Of a stretch of 19,010 nt of DNA, positions 1-7,028 are shown piece after piece; position 1 is the first letter of the stretch; each line of letters starts with the position of its first letter. Position numbers and translations under genes: made by a program. Origin of the DNA: an uncultured Eubacteriales bacterium (lineage in GTDB: Bacteria; Bacillota; Clostridia; Oscillospirales; Oscillospiraceae). The stretch spans positions 1-19,010 of the forward strand of contig URQY01000035.1 of the NCBI GenBank assembly GCA_900550165.1, given 5' to 3'. The notes beneath the pieces are model-generated. The model saw only the letters and a list, made by a program, of their open reading frames with translations. It did not search any database and was not told the DNA's origin.

Positions 1-447
1 CTCCACGAGCGCCTCGGGCGTCACGCGGCCGTATTTTGCGAGCAGCTCCTTTTCGAGCGACCCGCCGTTCACGCCGATGCGGATAGGAACATGATGCGAC
101 CGGCAGGCATCCACGACTGCCCTGACGCGATCCTCTCCCCCGATGTTGCCGGGGTTGATGCGGATTTTGTCCGCGCCGCGCGCCGCCGCTTCCACGGCAA
201 GGCGGTAGTCGAAGTGAATATCCGCAACGAGCGGGATGGAGATGCTCGCCTTGATCTCGCTCAGCGCGTGCGCGGCCTCCATATTGGGCACCGTGACACG
301 CACGATCTCGCAGCCCGCCTCCTCCAGCGCGTGGATCTGCGCGATGGTGGCTGCTGCGTCCTCGGTATGTGTGTTGCACATCGACTGGATCGTGACCGGC
401 GCGCCGCCGCCGATGGCGACGCCGCCCGCAATAATTTGCTTGCTCAT
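1..447 (-). CDS. ispG: 4-hydroxy-3-methylbut-2-enyl diphosphate synthase (partial, N-terminal part)
   Basis: IspG (GcpE) is the iron-sulfur enzyme that converts methylerythritol cyclodiphosphate to HMBPP, the penultimate step of the MEP isoprenoid pathway. The visible 149 residues form the N-terminal TIM-barrel portion. The translation shows the family stretches GAPVTIQSMCNTHTED near residue 15, VRVTVPNMEAA, PLVADIHFDYRLA, DKIRINPGNIG and PIRIGVNGGSLE. The C-terminal part with the 4Fe-4S cysteines lies beyond base 1. The ATG at 447 is preceded by GAGGAGG with an 8-base spacer and lies 13 bases after the rseP stop, so it is the last visible gene of the pyrH operon. Its pathway partner dxr is two genes upstream. 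The identification is secure; only the truncation by the window edge limits it. Confidence 0.96.
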   Translation of the reverse strand, partial: MSKQIIAGGVAIGGGAPVTIQSMCNTHTEDAAATIAQIHALEEAGCEIVRVTVPNMEAAHALSEIKASISIPLVADIHFDYRLAVEAAARGADKIRINPGNIGGEDRVRAVVDACRSHHVPIRIGVNGGSLEKELLAKYGRVTPEALVE

Positions 448-460
448 AGAATCATCCTCC

Positions 461-1522
461 TCACAGGAGCTTGACAATGTCGTGGAACGTGACAAACAGC
501 ATCAGCGCCATTAAAAGTGCAAAGCCGATACCGTTGATGACGTTCAGATACTTAGACGGGATCTCTTTCTTGAAGAGCGCCACGGCAATGCCGTTGACAA
601 GCAGGAACAGCACGTGCCCACCGTCGAGCGCGGGCAGCGGCAGCAGATTCATCACGGCGAGATTCACCGCGATCATGGCGGCAAAGTAGAGAATATTCTC
701 CATCGCCGCGCCGAAGCCGGCCTCGGCCTCCGTCTCCTTGCCGACCTCCGTGATGGTCGAGACGATGCCGACCGGACCGCTCAGGTCGTTCACGCCTGCC
801 GCGCCGGAGAGGAGCATTTGCAGGCTCAGCCGCACGATGCGGACATAATCCATGGTCTGGTACCAGCTATACTGGAGCTTATTGAAAAATGTCGCCTCGA
901 CGATGCCGCCGTAGGTGAAGCCGTAGGCCTCATACTCCTTGCCGTTTTCGTCGGTATAGGTCTGCTTGGTGAGCGTGCGGTCGAGCTTCTTGCCGTCGCG
1001 CAGAACGGTCATCTCGATCGTGCCCGTGTCGCCGAGCCCCATGATGAGCGACACGTCGCTCTTCAAATAGATGCGCTCGCCGTTGATGGCATAGATCATA
1101 TCGCCGGGCATCAGGCCGTCCTCTCCCTGCTGCGGGAAGTCGGCGTTCAGCTCGACGATCTCCGTCGTGTAAAACGCCTGCGCGCCTGCATACAGGCAGA
1201 CGATGATGAGAAGCCCCGTCAGAAAATTCATGAACGCGCCCGCGACGAAGATGATAAGCTTCTTCCACCAAGCCTGCCGGTTCAGCGCGCGGTCATCGTC
1301 CGAGTCCTCGTCCTCCCCCTCCATGGCGCAGAATCCGCCGATGGGAAGAAGCCGCAGGGAATACTCCGTGTCGCCCTTTGTCTTGTGGAAGAGCTGCGGG
1401 CCCATGCCGATGGAAAATTCGTTGACGCGCACGCCGCAGGCCTTGGCCGCCAGAAAGTGGCCCAGCTCATGCACGGCGATGAGCACGCCGAAAATCAGGA
1501 TCGCAATGAGAATATAAACCAT
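461..1522 (-). CDS. rseP: Site-2 (RseP/RasP-type) membrane zinc metalloprotease
   Basis: This is an intramembrane protease of the M50 family, which cuts membrane-bound anti-sigma factors and signal-peptide remnants within the bilayer. The 353-residue product opens with a hydrophobic helix carrying the zinc motif HELGH at residues 18-22. A PDZ-like region follows in the middle (around GEDGLMPGDMIYAINGERI), and the second active-site motif NLLPLPALDGGH lies at about 292-303, followed by a last transmembrane helix. Only one PDZ domain is evident, as in Gram-positive RasP, and the protein is somewhat short for the family. I chose the ATG at 1522 because AGGAG sits 5 bases upstream; a GTG at 1528 in frame would overlap that site. 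It lies 18 bases after dxr. The gene is often annotated rseP, rasP or mmpA; the substrate is not visible from sequence. Confidence 0.93.
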   Translation of the reverse strand: MVYILIAILIFGVLIAVHELGHFLAAKACGVRVNEFSIGMGPQLFHKTKGDTEYSLRLLPIGGFCAMEGEDEDSDDDRALNRQAWWKKLIIFVAGAFMNFLTGLLIIVCLYAGAQAFYTTEIVELNADFPQQGEDGLMPGDMIYAINGERIYLKSDVSLIMGLGDTGTIEMTVLRDGKKLDRTLTKQTYTDENGKEYEAYGFTYGGIVEATFFNKLQYSWYQTMDYVRIVRLSLQMLLSGAAGVNDLSGPVGIVSTITEVGKETEAEAGFGAAMENILYFAAMIAVNLAVMNLLPLPALDGGHVLFLLVNGIAVALFKKEIPSKYLNVINGIGFALLMALMLFVTFHDIVKLL

Positions 1523-1540
1523 GGTCACTCCTAAATGTGG

Positions 1541-2689
1541 TCAGTTGAGCTTTTCGCGCACGACCTCGCGCGCGAGCCGGTCTGCTTCCAGAATATCCGA
1601 AAGCTGCGGCTGATATACCGTCTGCGCCCGGTCGAGCGCCGCCTCAATGAGCGCAGGGATGGCACAGATGCCGATCTCATCGCGCAGAAATGCCGCGACA
1701 GCCTCTTCGTTCGCGCCGTTCATCGCCGCGCAGTAAATATTGCCGACGGCGGCGCATTGGCGCGCGATCTTCAGGCAGCGAAAAACCTCCTCGTCGGGCT
1801 CGGCAAAGGTCAAAGGCGGGCAGGTGAGAAGGTCGAGCGGCTCGGCGGGCGAAACGGCCCGCATCGGATAGGTCATCGCGTAGCGGATGGGCAGCTTCAT
1901 ATCGGGCGTTCCGAGCTGGGCGAGCATCGCCCCGTCCTGGAACTCGACCAGCGAATGCACGATGCTCTGGCGATGGATGACCGCGTCGACCTGACGCAGC
2001 GGCAGGCGGTAAAGGCGCATGGCCTCGATGATCTCAAGGCCCTTGTTCATGAGCGTCGCGGAGTCGATGGTGATCTTCGCGCCCATCGTCCAGTTCGGAT
2101 GTTTGAGCGCGTCGGCTTTCGTCTTTGCCGCAAGCTCCTGCGCGCTCAGGCCGTAGAACGGCCCGCCCGAGCAGGTCAGAATGAGGCGCTTGATCTCACC
2201 GCGGTCGCGGCAGCCCTGCAAGCACTGGAAGATCGCGCTGTGCTCACTGTCGACGGGGACGATCTCCGCGCCGTACTTTTCCGCCGCGTCAACGACCAGC
2301 TCGCCCGCGCAGACGAGCGTTTCCTTGTTGGCAAGCGCGATGCGCTTTTTCTTCTCGATCGCCGCGAGCGTCGGCTGGAGTCCGATCATGCCCATCACGG
2401 CGGTGACGACCGTGTCGGCGTCGTCCGCCGTGGCCGCGGCCAGAAGGCCCTCCATGCCGGAGAGCACTTGGGTGTTTGTGTCGGAAATCCGCGCGCGGAG
2501 CTCACGCGCCGCATCCTCGTCATAAAGCACGGCAAGACGCGGGCAAAATTCCCGCGCCTGCTGTTCGATGAGGTCAACGCTCTTATTCGCCGTCAGCGCG
2601 GCGACGGAAAGCCCCAGCTCGCGCGCCACCTCAAGCGTCTGGCGGCCGATGGAGCCGGTGGAACCGAGTAAAGCAATACTCCTTGTCAT
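1541..2689 (-). CDS. dxr: 1-deoxy-D-xylulose 5-phosphate reductoisomerase
   Basis: Dxr (IspC) uses NADPH and a divalent metal to convert DXP to methylerythritol 4-phosphate, the committed step of the MEP pathway. The 382-residue protein begins MTRSIALLGSTGSIG, with the nucleotide-binding GSTGSIG at residues 9-15. ALANKETLVCAGE covers the NKE motif at 121-123, and VDSEHSA supplies metal ligands Asp147 and Glu149. Further on, WTMGAKITIDSATLMNKG forms the substrate-binding loop region. The length is normal. I chose the ATG at 2689, not an earlier in-frame start, because GGAGG precedes it, the family N-terminus fits, and the ATGA overlap with the cdsA stop suggests translational coupling. ispG of the same pathway is two genes downstream. 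Confidence 0.97.
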   Translation of the reverse strand: MTRSIALLGSTGSIGRQTLEVARELGLSVAALTANKSVDLIEQQAREFCPRLAVLYDEDAARELRARISDTNTQVLSGMEGLLAAATADDADTVVTAVMGMIGLQPTLAAIEKKKRIALANKETLVCAGELVVDAAEKYGAEIVPVDSEHSAIFQCLQGCRDRGEIKRLILTCSGGPFYGLSAQELAAKTKADALKHPNWTMGAKITIDSATLMNKGLEIIEAMRLYRLPLRQVDAVIHRQSIVHSLVEFQDGAMLAQLGTPDMKLPIRYAMTYPMRAVSPAEPLDLLTCPPLTFAEPDEEVFRCLKIARQCAAVGNIYCAAMNGANEEAVAAFLRDEIGICAIPALIEAALDRAQTVYQPQLSDILEADRLAREVVREKLN

Positions 2690-3525
2690 AATAGGCCTCC
2701 GCAGACCGCGGCCCACACGACCGGCGCGATGAAGAGCGTGGAGTCAAAGCGGTCGAGCATGCCGCCGTGCGTCAGGAAGAGGTGGCTGTAGTCCTTGATG
2801 CCCGCCTCGCGCTTGACGAGCGACATCGAAAGGTCGCCGAGCTGACCAAAGATGTTGGCCACCACGCCGACAAGAATCAGCATGAGGTAGTTCGGCGCAT
2901 AGCCGAGCCACGCCTTGCCGACAACGCCGAGCAGCACCAGCGCAAGCGCGCTGCCGATGGGCCCACCGATCGCGCCCGCCCAAGTCTTGTGCGGGCTGAC
3001 GTGCGGCGCCATCTTGCGCTTGCCGAACCACATGCCAAAGTACAGCGACAGCGCATCGCCCACAAAGGCGACGCAGAAGGGCGCGAGCACATAGAGCTTG
3101 CCATAGTTTTCGTCCATGCGCAGCAGGAAAATGCAGCTGTACATCGCCGGGAATACGATGCCGCCGACGATCGACACCGCCACATCGTGGAACGTAAACG
3201 GTTTTTCCTTTCCGTAAGAGATAACCGCAAAGAGAAACGCCATCATCACAAGAATCCAGCGGAAGATCGTAACGGTCGAAATCGGAAGATCGCATGTGCC
3301 GCTCATCTCTTCCTTAAAGAGCCATATCTCCTGCATGACGACCGTTGTGACAAGTCCCCAGTAGAAATTCGCTGGGACGTTCTCCCCTGCCGTGTGCAGC
3401 AGCTCATAGGCCGCGATGCCCGCGATGCCGCAGACGACAAGCATCGTCGCCCATGCGGGACAGGCAAGCAGCACGGCGAGCAGCGCCGGCAGGCCGACGA
3501 CAACCACCAACCATCTTTGTTTCAT
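2686..3525 (-). CDS. cdsA: Phosphatidate cytidylyltransferase (CDP-diglyceride synthase)
   Basis: CdsA transfers CMP from CTP to phosphatidic acid, making CDP-diacylglycerol, the precursor of the membrane phospholipids. The 279-residue protein is a chain of hydrophobic segments. It carries the family signature near the C-terminus at about residues 233-262: SMSLVKREAGIKD, then LTHGGMLDRFDS. The canonical Lys-Asp pair and HGG-x-x-DR-x-D are present. The upstream cytoplasmic motif HKTWAGAIGGPIGS is also visible. The ATG at 3525 has AGGAG 8 bases upstream and forms an ATGA overlap with the uppS stop. An in-frame extension upstream exists but lacks family character and overlaps uppS. This is the standard uppS-cdsA-dxr order. 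Confidence 0.95.
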   Translation of the reverse strand: MKQRWLVVVVGLPALLAVLLACPAWATMLVVCGIAGIAAYELLHTAGENVPANFYWGLVTTVVMQEIWLFKEEMSGTCDLPISTVTIFRWILVMMAFLFAVISYGKEKPFTFHDVAVSIVGGIVFPAMYSCIFLLRMDENYGKLYVLAPFCVAFVGDALSLYFGMWFGKRKMAPHVSPHKTWAGAIGGPIGSALALVLLGVVGKAWLGYAPNYLMLILVGVVANIFGQLGDLSMSLVKREAGIKDYSHLFLTHGGMLDRFDSTLFIAPVVWAAVCGGLL

Positions 3526-4283
3526 TTCTGTTTCTCCTGTTTCAGTCCGCCGAAGCGCCGTTCGCGCTGCTGATACGCGATGAGCGCCTTGTCGAATTCT
3601 TTCTCGGTAAAGTCGGGCCAGAGCGTGTCGCAGAAGTAGAACTCGCTGTACGCGCACTGCCACAAAAGGTAATTGCTGATGCGCTTCTCTCCGCCGGGAC
3701 GGATGAGAAGGTCGGGATCAGGCAGGCCACTTGAATAGAGGTAGTGTGAAAAGCCCTCCTCGGTCAGGCCGTCAATATTCTGCTCACCTGCCGCGCAGTC
3801 GCGCGCGAAGGCGCGGGCGGCGTGCAGAATTTCGTCCCGTCCGCCGTAGTTGAGGCAGACATTGGCCTGAAAGCCTTCGATCCGGGACGAGATCTCGTTC
3901 GTCTCGTCGATGAGCTTTCGAAGCTCGGGCGTCAGCACGCTGAGATCGCCCAGAAAGCGCAGGCGGTTGCCGTCCTTTTCCATCGTGTCGATGCACTCGT
4001 GCAGATACTGCTCCAAAAGGCGCATGATGCCGTCGACCTCATCCTGCGGGCGCTTCCAGTTCTCGGTCGAAAAGGCGTAGACCGTCAGATAGTCGATGCC
4101 CAAATTTTTGCAGTAGGTGCCGAGTTTTCGGAACGTCTCGGCGCCTGCCTTGTGACCGGCCGAGCGCGGGAGGCCGCGCTTTTGTGCCCAGCGGCCGTTG
4201 CCGTCCATAATGACGGCAACATGACAAGGCAGGTTGTTCAAGTCAACCTGCCCTGCCGTGTTCTTTTTGGAAAAGAGGGCCAT
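3522..4283 (-). CDS. uppS: Undecaprenyl (isoprenyl) diphosphate synthase
   Basis: UppS adds cis isoprene units to farnesyl diphosphate, giving the C55 carrier lipid used for peptidoglycan and other wall polymers. The 253-residue protein shows HVAVIMDGNGRWAQKRG near residues 21-37, with the catalytic Asp27, then the phosphate-binding region through SAGHKAG. YAFSTENWKRP follows, and RPGGEKRISNYLLWQ begins at about residue 195. The usual form of that last motif is R-[TS]-[SG]-GE-x-R-x-SN, so Pro at the second position is a mild variant. The ATG at 4283 overlaps the frr stop by one base (TGATG), indicating coupling. Upstream in-frame codons lack family similarity. Length and context fit; whether the product is C55 or a shorter chain cannot be told from sequence. 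Confidence 0.95.
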   Translation of the reverse strand: MALFSKKNTAGQVDLNNLPCHVAVIMDGNGRWAQKRGLPRSAGHKAGAETFRKLGTYCKNLGIDYLTVYAFSTENWKRPQDEVDGIMRLLEQYLHECIDTMEKDGNRLRFLGDLSVLTPELRKLIDETNEISSRIEGFQANVCLNYGGRDEILHAARAFARDCAAGEQNIDGLTEEGFSHYLYSSGLPDPDLLIRPGGEKRISNYLLWQCAYSEFYFCDTLWPDFTEKEFDKALIAYQQRERRFGGLKQEKQK

Positions 4284-4840
4284 CAGACCGCCATGAGCTC
4301 CTTCTCTTTTTTGTCGAGAAGGGCGTCGACCTCTTTGCACATATCGTCGGTCAGCTTCTGCAGGTCCTTTTCGGCGACCTTCAGGTCATCCTCGGTGATC
4401 TCGCTGGCCTTCTGCTTTTTCTTAAAGGCTTCCATCGCGTCGCGGCGGATGTTGCGGATGGCGACCTTGCCGGTCTCGGAATACTTATGGATCTGCTTGA
4501 CGAGCTCCTTACGGCGCTCCTCCGTGAGCTGCGGGAAGTTCAGGCGGATGGACTTGCCATCGTTCTGCGGGTTGATGCCGAGATCGGACTCCTGAATGGC
4601 GCGCTCGATCGGCTTGAGCGCCGTTGCGTCCCAGGGTGTGATGACGAGCTGGCGCGGGTCGGGAGACGCGATGGCCGCGATCTGCTGCACGGGTGTGGGA
4701 GAGCCGTAGTAGTCGACGCTGATGCGGTCAAGCACAGCGGCGTTGGCGCGGCCCGCGCGCACGGAAGCGAAATCCGCGTTCACGGCCTCGATGCTCTTTT
4801 TCATTTTGTCAGAATAAACCTTATAATCGTCTTTATTCAT
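4283..4840 (-). CDS. frr: Ribosome recycling factor
   Basis: RRF works with EF-G to split post-termination ribosomes so that subunits can start again. The 185-residue length is exactly that of the family. The protein contains the N-terminal helix with SVRAGRANAAVLD (residues 26-38), then VDYYGSPTPV and the hinge region PWDATALKPIERAI. It ends with the LNFPQLTEERRKELVK region and a long charged C-terminal helix. The ATG at 4840 is preceded by GAGGT with a short spacer. It follows pyrH by 51 bases. That gap holds a short AT palindrome (TTTTATCATAAAA, 4861-4873) and a weak 4-bp GC hairpin (4874-4885). pyrH-frr adjacency is nearly universal in bacteria. Confidence 0.97.
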   Translation of the reverse strand: MNKDDYKVYSDKMKKSIEAVNADFASVRAGRANAAVLDRISVDYYGSPTPVQQIAAIASPDPRQLVITPWDATALKPIERAIQESDLGINPQNDGKSIRLNFPQLTEERRKELVKQIHKYSETGKVAIRNIRRDAMEAFKKKQKASEITEDDLKVAEKDLQKLTDDMCKEVDALLDKKEKELMAV

Positions 4841-4891
4841 GGGGATACCTCCTCAAAAATTTTTATCATAAAACCGCAAACGCGGGGCTGC

Positions 4892-5617
4892 TCAGTTTTC
4901 GCCGACGATGGTGCCGATCTTCTCGCCCTCGACCGCGCGGATGATATTCTCCGGGTCTTTGAGCGCGAAGACGAGCACGGGAATGTGGTTGTCCATCGAA
5001 AGGGACGTTGCCGTGGAGTCCATGACCGCAAGGTGCTGGGCCAGGACCTCTTCATAAGTGATGGCGTCATATTTGACGGCATTTGCATCCTTTGCGGGGT
5101 CGGCGTTGTAAACGCCGTCGATGTTCTTGGCAAGCAGGATGACGTCGGCGTTGATCTCTGCCGCGCGCAGCACGGCGGCCGTATCCGTTGAGAAGAACGG
5201 AGAGCCGATGCCGCAGCCAAAGAGCACCACGCGGCCCTTTTCCAAATGCCGGATGGCGCGGGCGCGGATGTAGGGTTCGGCGACCTCTTTGATCTCGAGC
5301 GCCGTCTGCACGCGCACATCGACGCCCTTCTGCTCCAAAACGTCGGCCACCGCCATGCAGTTCATCGCCGTGGCCAGCATCCCCATGTGGTCGGCACGGG
5401 TGCGCTCGATGTAGCCCTCGCCGTTTTTCACGCCGCGCCAGAAGTTGCCGCCGCCGATGACGACGCCCATCTCAACGCCCATCTCATTGCAGCGCCTGAT
5501 GACGTCGCACACCTTGGAAACGACGTCGAAGTCGAAGCCGAAGTGCTTGTCGCCCGCCAGCGCCTCACCGCTGATCTTGAGCAGCACGCGCTTATACTTG
5601 AGTTGCGCCATACTCAT
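4892..5617 (-). CDS. pyrH: Uridylate kinase (UMP kinase)
   Basis: PyrH phosphorylates UMP to UDP in pyrimidine nucleotide synthesis and belongs to the amino acid kinase fold. The 241-residue product shows KISGEAL at 14-20, the glycine-rich VVIGGGNFWRG near 53-62, ERTRADHMGMLATAMN at about 71-86, and DSTATSLSMDNHIPV in the C-terminal half. All are characteristic of bacterial PyrH. Two ATGs (5617 and 5611) are possible. I prefer 5617 because GGGAG lies 5 bases upstream; MAQLKYKR from 5611 is the alternative. It is the first visible gene of the operon. Its usual upstream partners rpsB and tsf are absent, and a terminator at 5767-5791 with another gene behind it means that transcription probably begins between 5620 and 5766. 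Confidence 0.96.
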   Translation of the reverse strand: MSMAQLKYKRVLLKISGEALAGDKHFGFDFDVVSKVCDVIRRCNEMGVEMGVVIGGGNFWRGVKNGEGYIERTRADHMGMLATAMNCMAVADVLEQKGVDVRVQTALEIKEVAEPYIRARAIRHLEKGRVVLFGCGIGSPFFSTDTAAVLRAAEINADVILLAKNIDGVYNADPAKDANAVKYDAITYEEVLAQHLAVMDSTATSLSMDNHIPVLVFALKDPENIIRAVEGEKIGTIVGEN

Positions 5618-5659
5618 AATCTCTCCCTTCAGGAATAAGTTCAAATTTTCACAGCTATT

Positions 5660-5688
5660 ATTTTAGCGTATTTTTGCTCTTTTGTATA
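5660..5688 (-). promoter_or_regulatory. Candidate promoter of the pyrH operon
   Basis: On the minus strand there is TATACA (-35, 5683-5688), a 17-base spacer and TAAAAT (-10, 5660-5665). This would give a start near 5653 and a leader of about 36 bases before pyrH. The -35 matches only 4 of 6 consensus bases. The support is position (between the terminator at 5767 and pyrH) and spacing, so this is a modest-confidence call. Confidence 0.35.
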
Positions 5689-5766
5689 GAGGGAGAAGCG
5701 TAAACTTTTTTCACAAATTCGCCCTCTTCTTTTTTGGTAAGTTGAACCGCCCCGCGGCATAGAAAA

Positions 5767-5791
5767 AGCAGCCGCTTACGCGGCTGCTTTT
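5767..5791 (-). terminator. Intrinsic terminator of the cytidylate kinase-like gene
   Basis: AGCAGCCGC (5767-5775) and GCGGCTGCT (5780-5788) form a perfect 9-bp stem with a 4-base loop. Read on the minus strand, it begins 16 bases after the stop of the gene ending at 5804 and is followed by a run of T (from AAAAA at 5763-5767). A short T run also exists on the plus side, but no plus-strand gene ends here. The hairpin insulates pyrH from the upstream gene. Confidence 0.85.
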
Positions 5792-5803
5792 CAGAGGTTA
5801 TTT

Positions 5804-6412
5804 TTACTTGAGGCCCTTGATACGGATGAGGTCCTTCAGAAGCTCGACCGTGCCTTCGATCCCGAGCAGGCTCGAATCGATGCAGAGGTCATAGCTCTTG
5901 GCGTCGCCCCAGTCCTTGGCGGAATAGTAGTTATAATAGGACGCGCGGGACTTATCGGTCTTCTTGATGCGGTCCTTTGCCTCGCTTTCGCTGATGCTGT
6001 TGCGGGCGGCCACGCGCTTGATGCGGCTTTCGAGCGGAGCCGTGATGAAGATGTTGATGACATCATCGCGATCCTTGAGCGCGTAGTCCGCGCAGCGGCC
6101 GATCAGAACGCAGGGGCCCTTGTCGGCGAGCTTTTTGATCGTGTCATAGGTGGCAAGATACACCTGCTGCTCGATGGAGCCCTTGGGCGTCACGTGATTC
6201 ATCGAGAAGGAATAGGGGTCCATCGCGATGGAGTAGAGAAAGCTCTTGGGGCGCTCGTCAAAGGAACGGAACAGCTCCTCGCAAAGCCCGCTCTCCTCTG
6301 CCGCTTCCTTGAGCAGCATATCGTCGTAATAGGCGATGCCGAGCTGCTTGGCAAGCATCGTGCCGATCTCGCGGCCGCCGCTGCCGTATTGTCTTCCAAC
6401 TGTAATGACCAT
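5804..6412 (-). CDS. Cytidylate kinase-like family protein
   Basis: The 202-residue protein belongs to the cytidylate kinase-like (Cmk2-type) P-loop kinase family common in clostridia. It is not the housekeeping Cmk. The N-terminus VITVGRQYGSGGREIG holds the modified glycine-rich loop (residues 6-13 GRQYGSGG), followed by a YYDDMLLKEAA lid-proximal helix. LIGRCADY lies at 103-110, ITAPLESRIKR at about 123-133, and DKSRASYYNYY near 153-163, resembling the lid/substrate region. The fold predicts a nucleotide-dependent phosphotransferase, but the substrate is unknown and CMP is only a guess. The ATG at 6412 has GGAGG upstream. The gene appears monocistronic, with its own promoter (6469-6497) and terminator (5767-5791). 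It lies between the pyrH operon and the xdh genes with no obvious functional tie to either. Confidence 0.82.
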   Translation of the reverse strand: MVITVGRQYGSGGREIGTMLAKQLGIAYYDDMLLKEAAEESGLCEELFRSFDERPKSFLYSIAMDPYSFSMNHVTPKGSIEQQVYLATYDTIKKLADKGPCVLIGRCADYALKDRDDVINIFITAPLESRIKRVAARNSISESEAKDRIKKTDKSRASYYNYYSAKDWGDAKSYDLCIDSSLLGIEGTVELLKDLIRIKGLK

Positions 6413-6450
6413 AATGATTCCTCCTTTTTCGCGCCGATGCTGTCTGAAGC

Positions 6451-6485
6451 AAAAGTGGTGCTACGGATATTATAGCACCACTTTT
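6451..6485 (-). terminator. Intrinsic terminator of the xdhABC operon
   Basis: AAAAGTGGTGCTA (6451-6463) and TAGCACCACTTTT (6473-6485) form a 13-bp perfect inverted repeat with a 9-base loop. It lies about 49 bases after the xdhC stop. Read on the minus strand, it ends in CTTTTGC, so the T tract is short and partly in the stem. The hairpin overlaps the promoter of the next gene. Confidence 0.7.
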
Positions 6486-6497
6486 GGTCTCAGGCAA
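6469..6497 (-). promoter_or_regulatory. Promoter of the cytidylate kinase-like gene, inside the xdh terminator
   Basis: The minus strand has TTGCCT (-35, 6492-6497), a spacer of exactly 17 bases and a perfect TATAAT (-10, 6469-6474). The predicted start is near 6462, giving a leader of about 50 bases before the ATG at 6412. The -10 covers the loop and the edge of one arm of the terminator hairpin at 6451-6485, and the spacer covers the rest of that arm. Confidence 0.65.
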
Positions 6498-6533
6498 TCT
6501 TTTTTGTTGTTCAGACGTCGTAAAGGCGCGGCT

Positions 6534-7028
6534 TCAGAAGTCGATCTCCCTTCCAAGGCGGCGATACATCGTCTTTTTCACCGCGCGGAGGATGTTTTCA
6601 TACCCCGTGCAGCGGCACAGGTGGCCGGAGAGGAGCTTTCTGAGCTCATCGTCTGTGTAAAAGCGGTTTGTCTCCAGGATCTCGACCGCCGTCATCACAA
6701 AGCCCGGCGTGCAGAAGCCGCACTGGACGGCGGTTTCTTCAATGAACGCCTGCTGAATGTCGCTCAGCTCACCGTTGGGACCGAGCAGGCTTTCGAGCGT
6801 GCGGATGTGCTTGCCCTCCGCCCAGACAGCGAGATAGATGCAGGAGTTGAAGGCCTCACCGTCGATGAGGACATTGCAAGCGCCGCACTCGCCGACCTCG
6901 CAGCCCTTTTTCACGGAGGTCATGTGGTAGTCGTTGCGCAGCATATCGGTGAGAGAAGCGCGCACGTCGACCATTTTTTCAACGTCCTTGCCGTTTAAGT
7001 TGAATCGCACCAGCTTGTACTGACTCAT
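6534..7028 (-). CDS. xdhC: Xanthine dehydrogenase-type iron-sulfur subunit
   Basis: This is the small electron-transfer subunit of a molybdenum hydroxylase, carrying two 2Fe-2S clusters that pass electrons from the molybdenum site to FAD. The 164-residue protein has the N-terminal plant-type ferredoxin ligands Cys43, Cys48, Cys51 and Cys63 (CEVGECGAC ... SC). The helical C-terminal cluster ligands are Cys103, Cys106, Cys138 and Cys140 (CGFCTPG and HLCRCTGY). All eight are present. Length and gene order match E. coli XdhC, so I use that symbol; note that XdhC also names an unrelated cofactor-insertion chaperone in other bacteria. The ATG overlaps the xdhB stop (ATGA) and has GGAGGTG upstream. 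The exact substrate is set by the large subunit. Confidence 0.93.
   Translation of the reverse strand: MSQYKLVRFNLNGKDVEKMVDVRASLTDMLRNDYHMTSVKKGCEVGECGACNVLIDGEAFNSCIYLAVWAEGKHIRTLESLLGPNGELSDIQQAFIEETAVQCGFCTPGFVMTAVEILETNRFYTDDELRKLLSGHLCRCTGYENILRAVKKTMYRRLGREIDF

Noticed and set aside
614..2671. Long open frames on the plus strand opposite rseP and dxr (about 300 and 380 codons)
   Set aside because: They are antisense to well-identified genes, show low-complexity Arg/Asp/His-rich products with no family motifs, and arise from high GC at the third codon position.
2686..3663. Longer start for cdsA at 3663
   Set aside because: The extra 46 residues are Arg-rich with no family likeness and overlap the uppS coding region; the ATG at 3525 has a proper ribosome site.
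4874..4885. Terminator between pyrH and frr
   Set aside because: The stem is only 4 bp and the genes are normally co-transcribed, so it is too weak to call.
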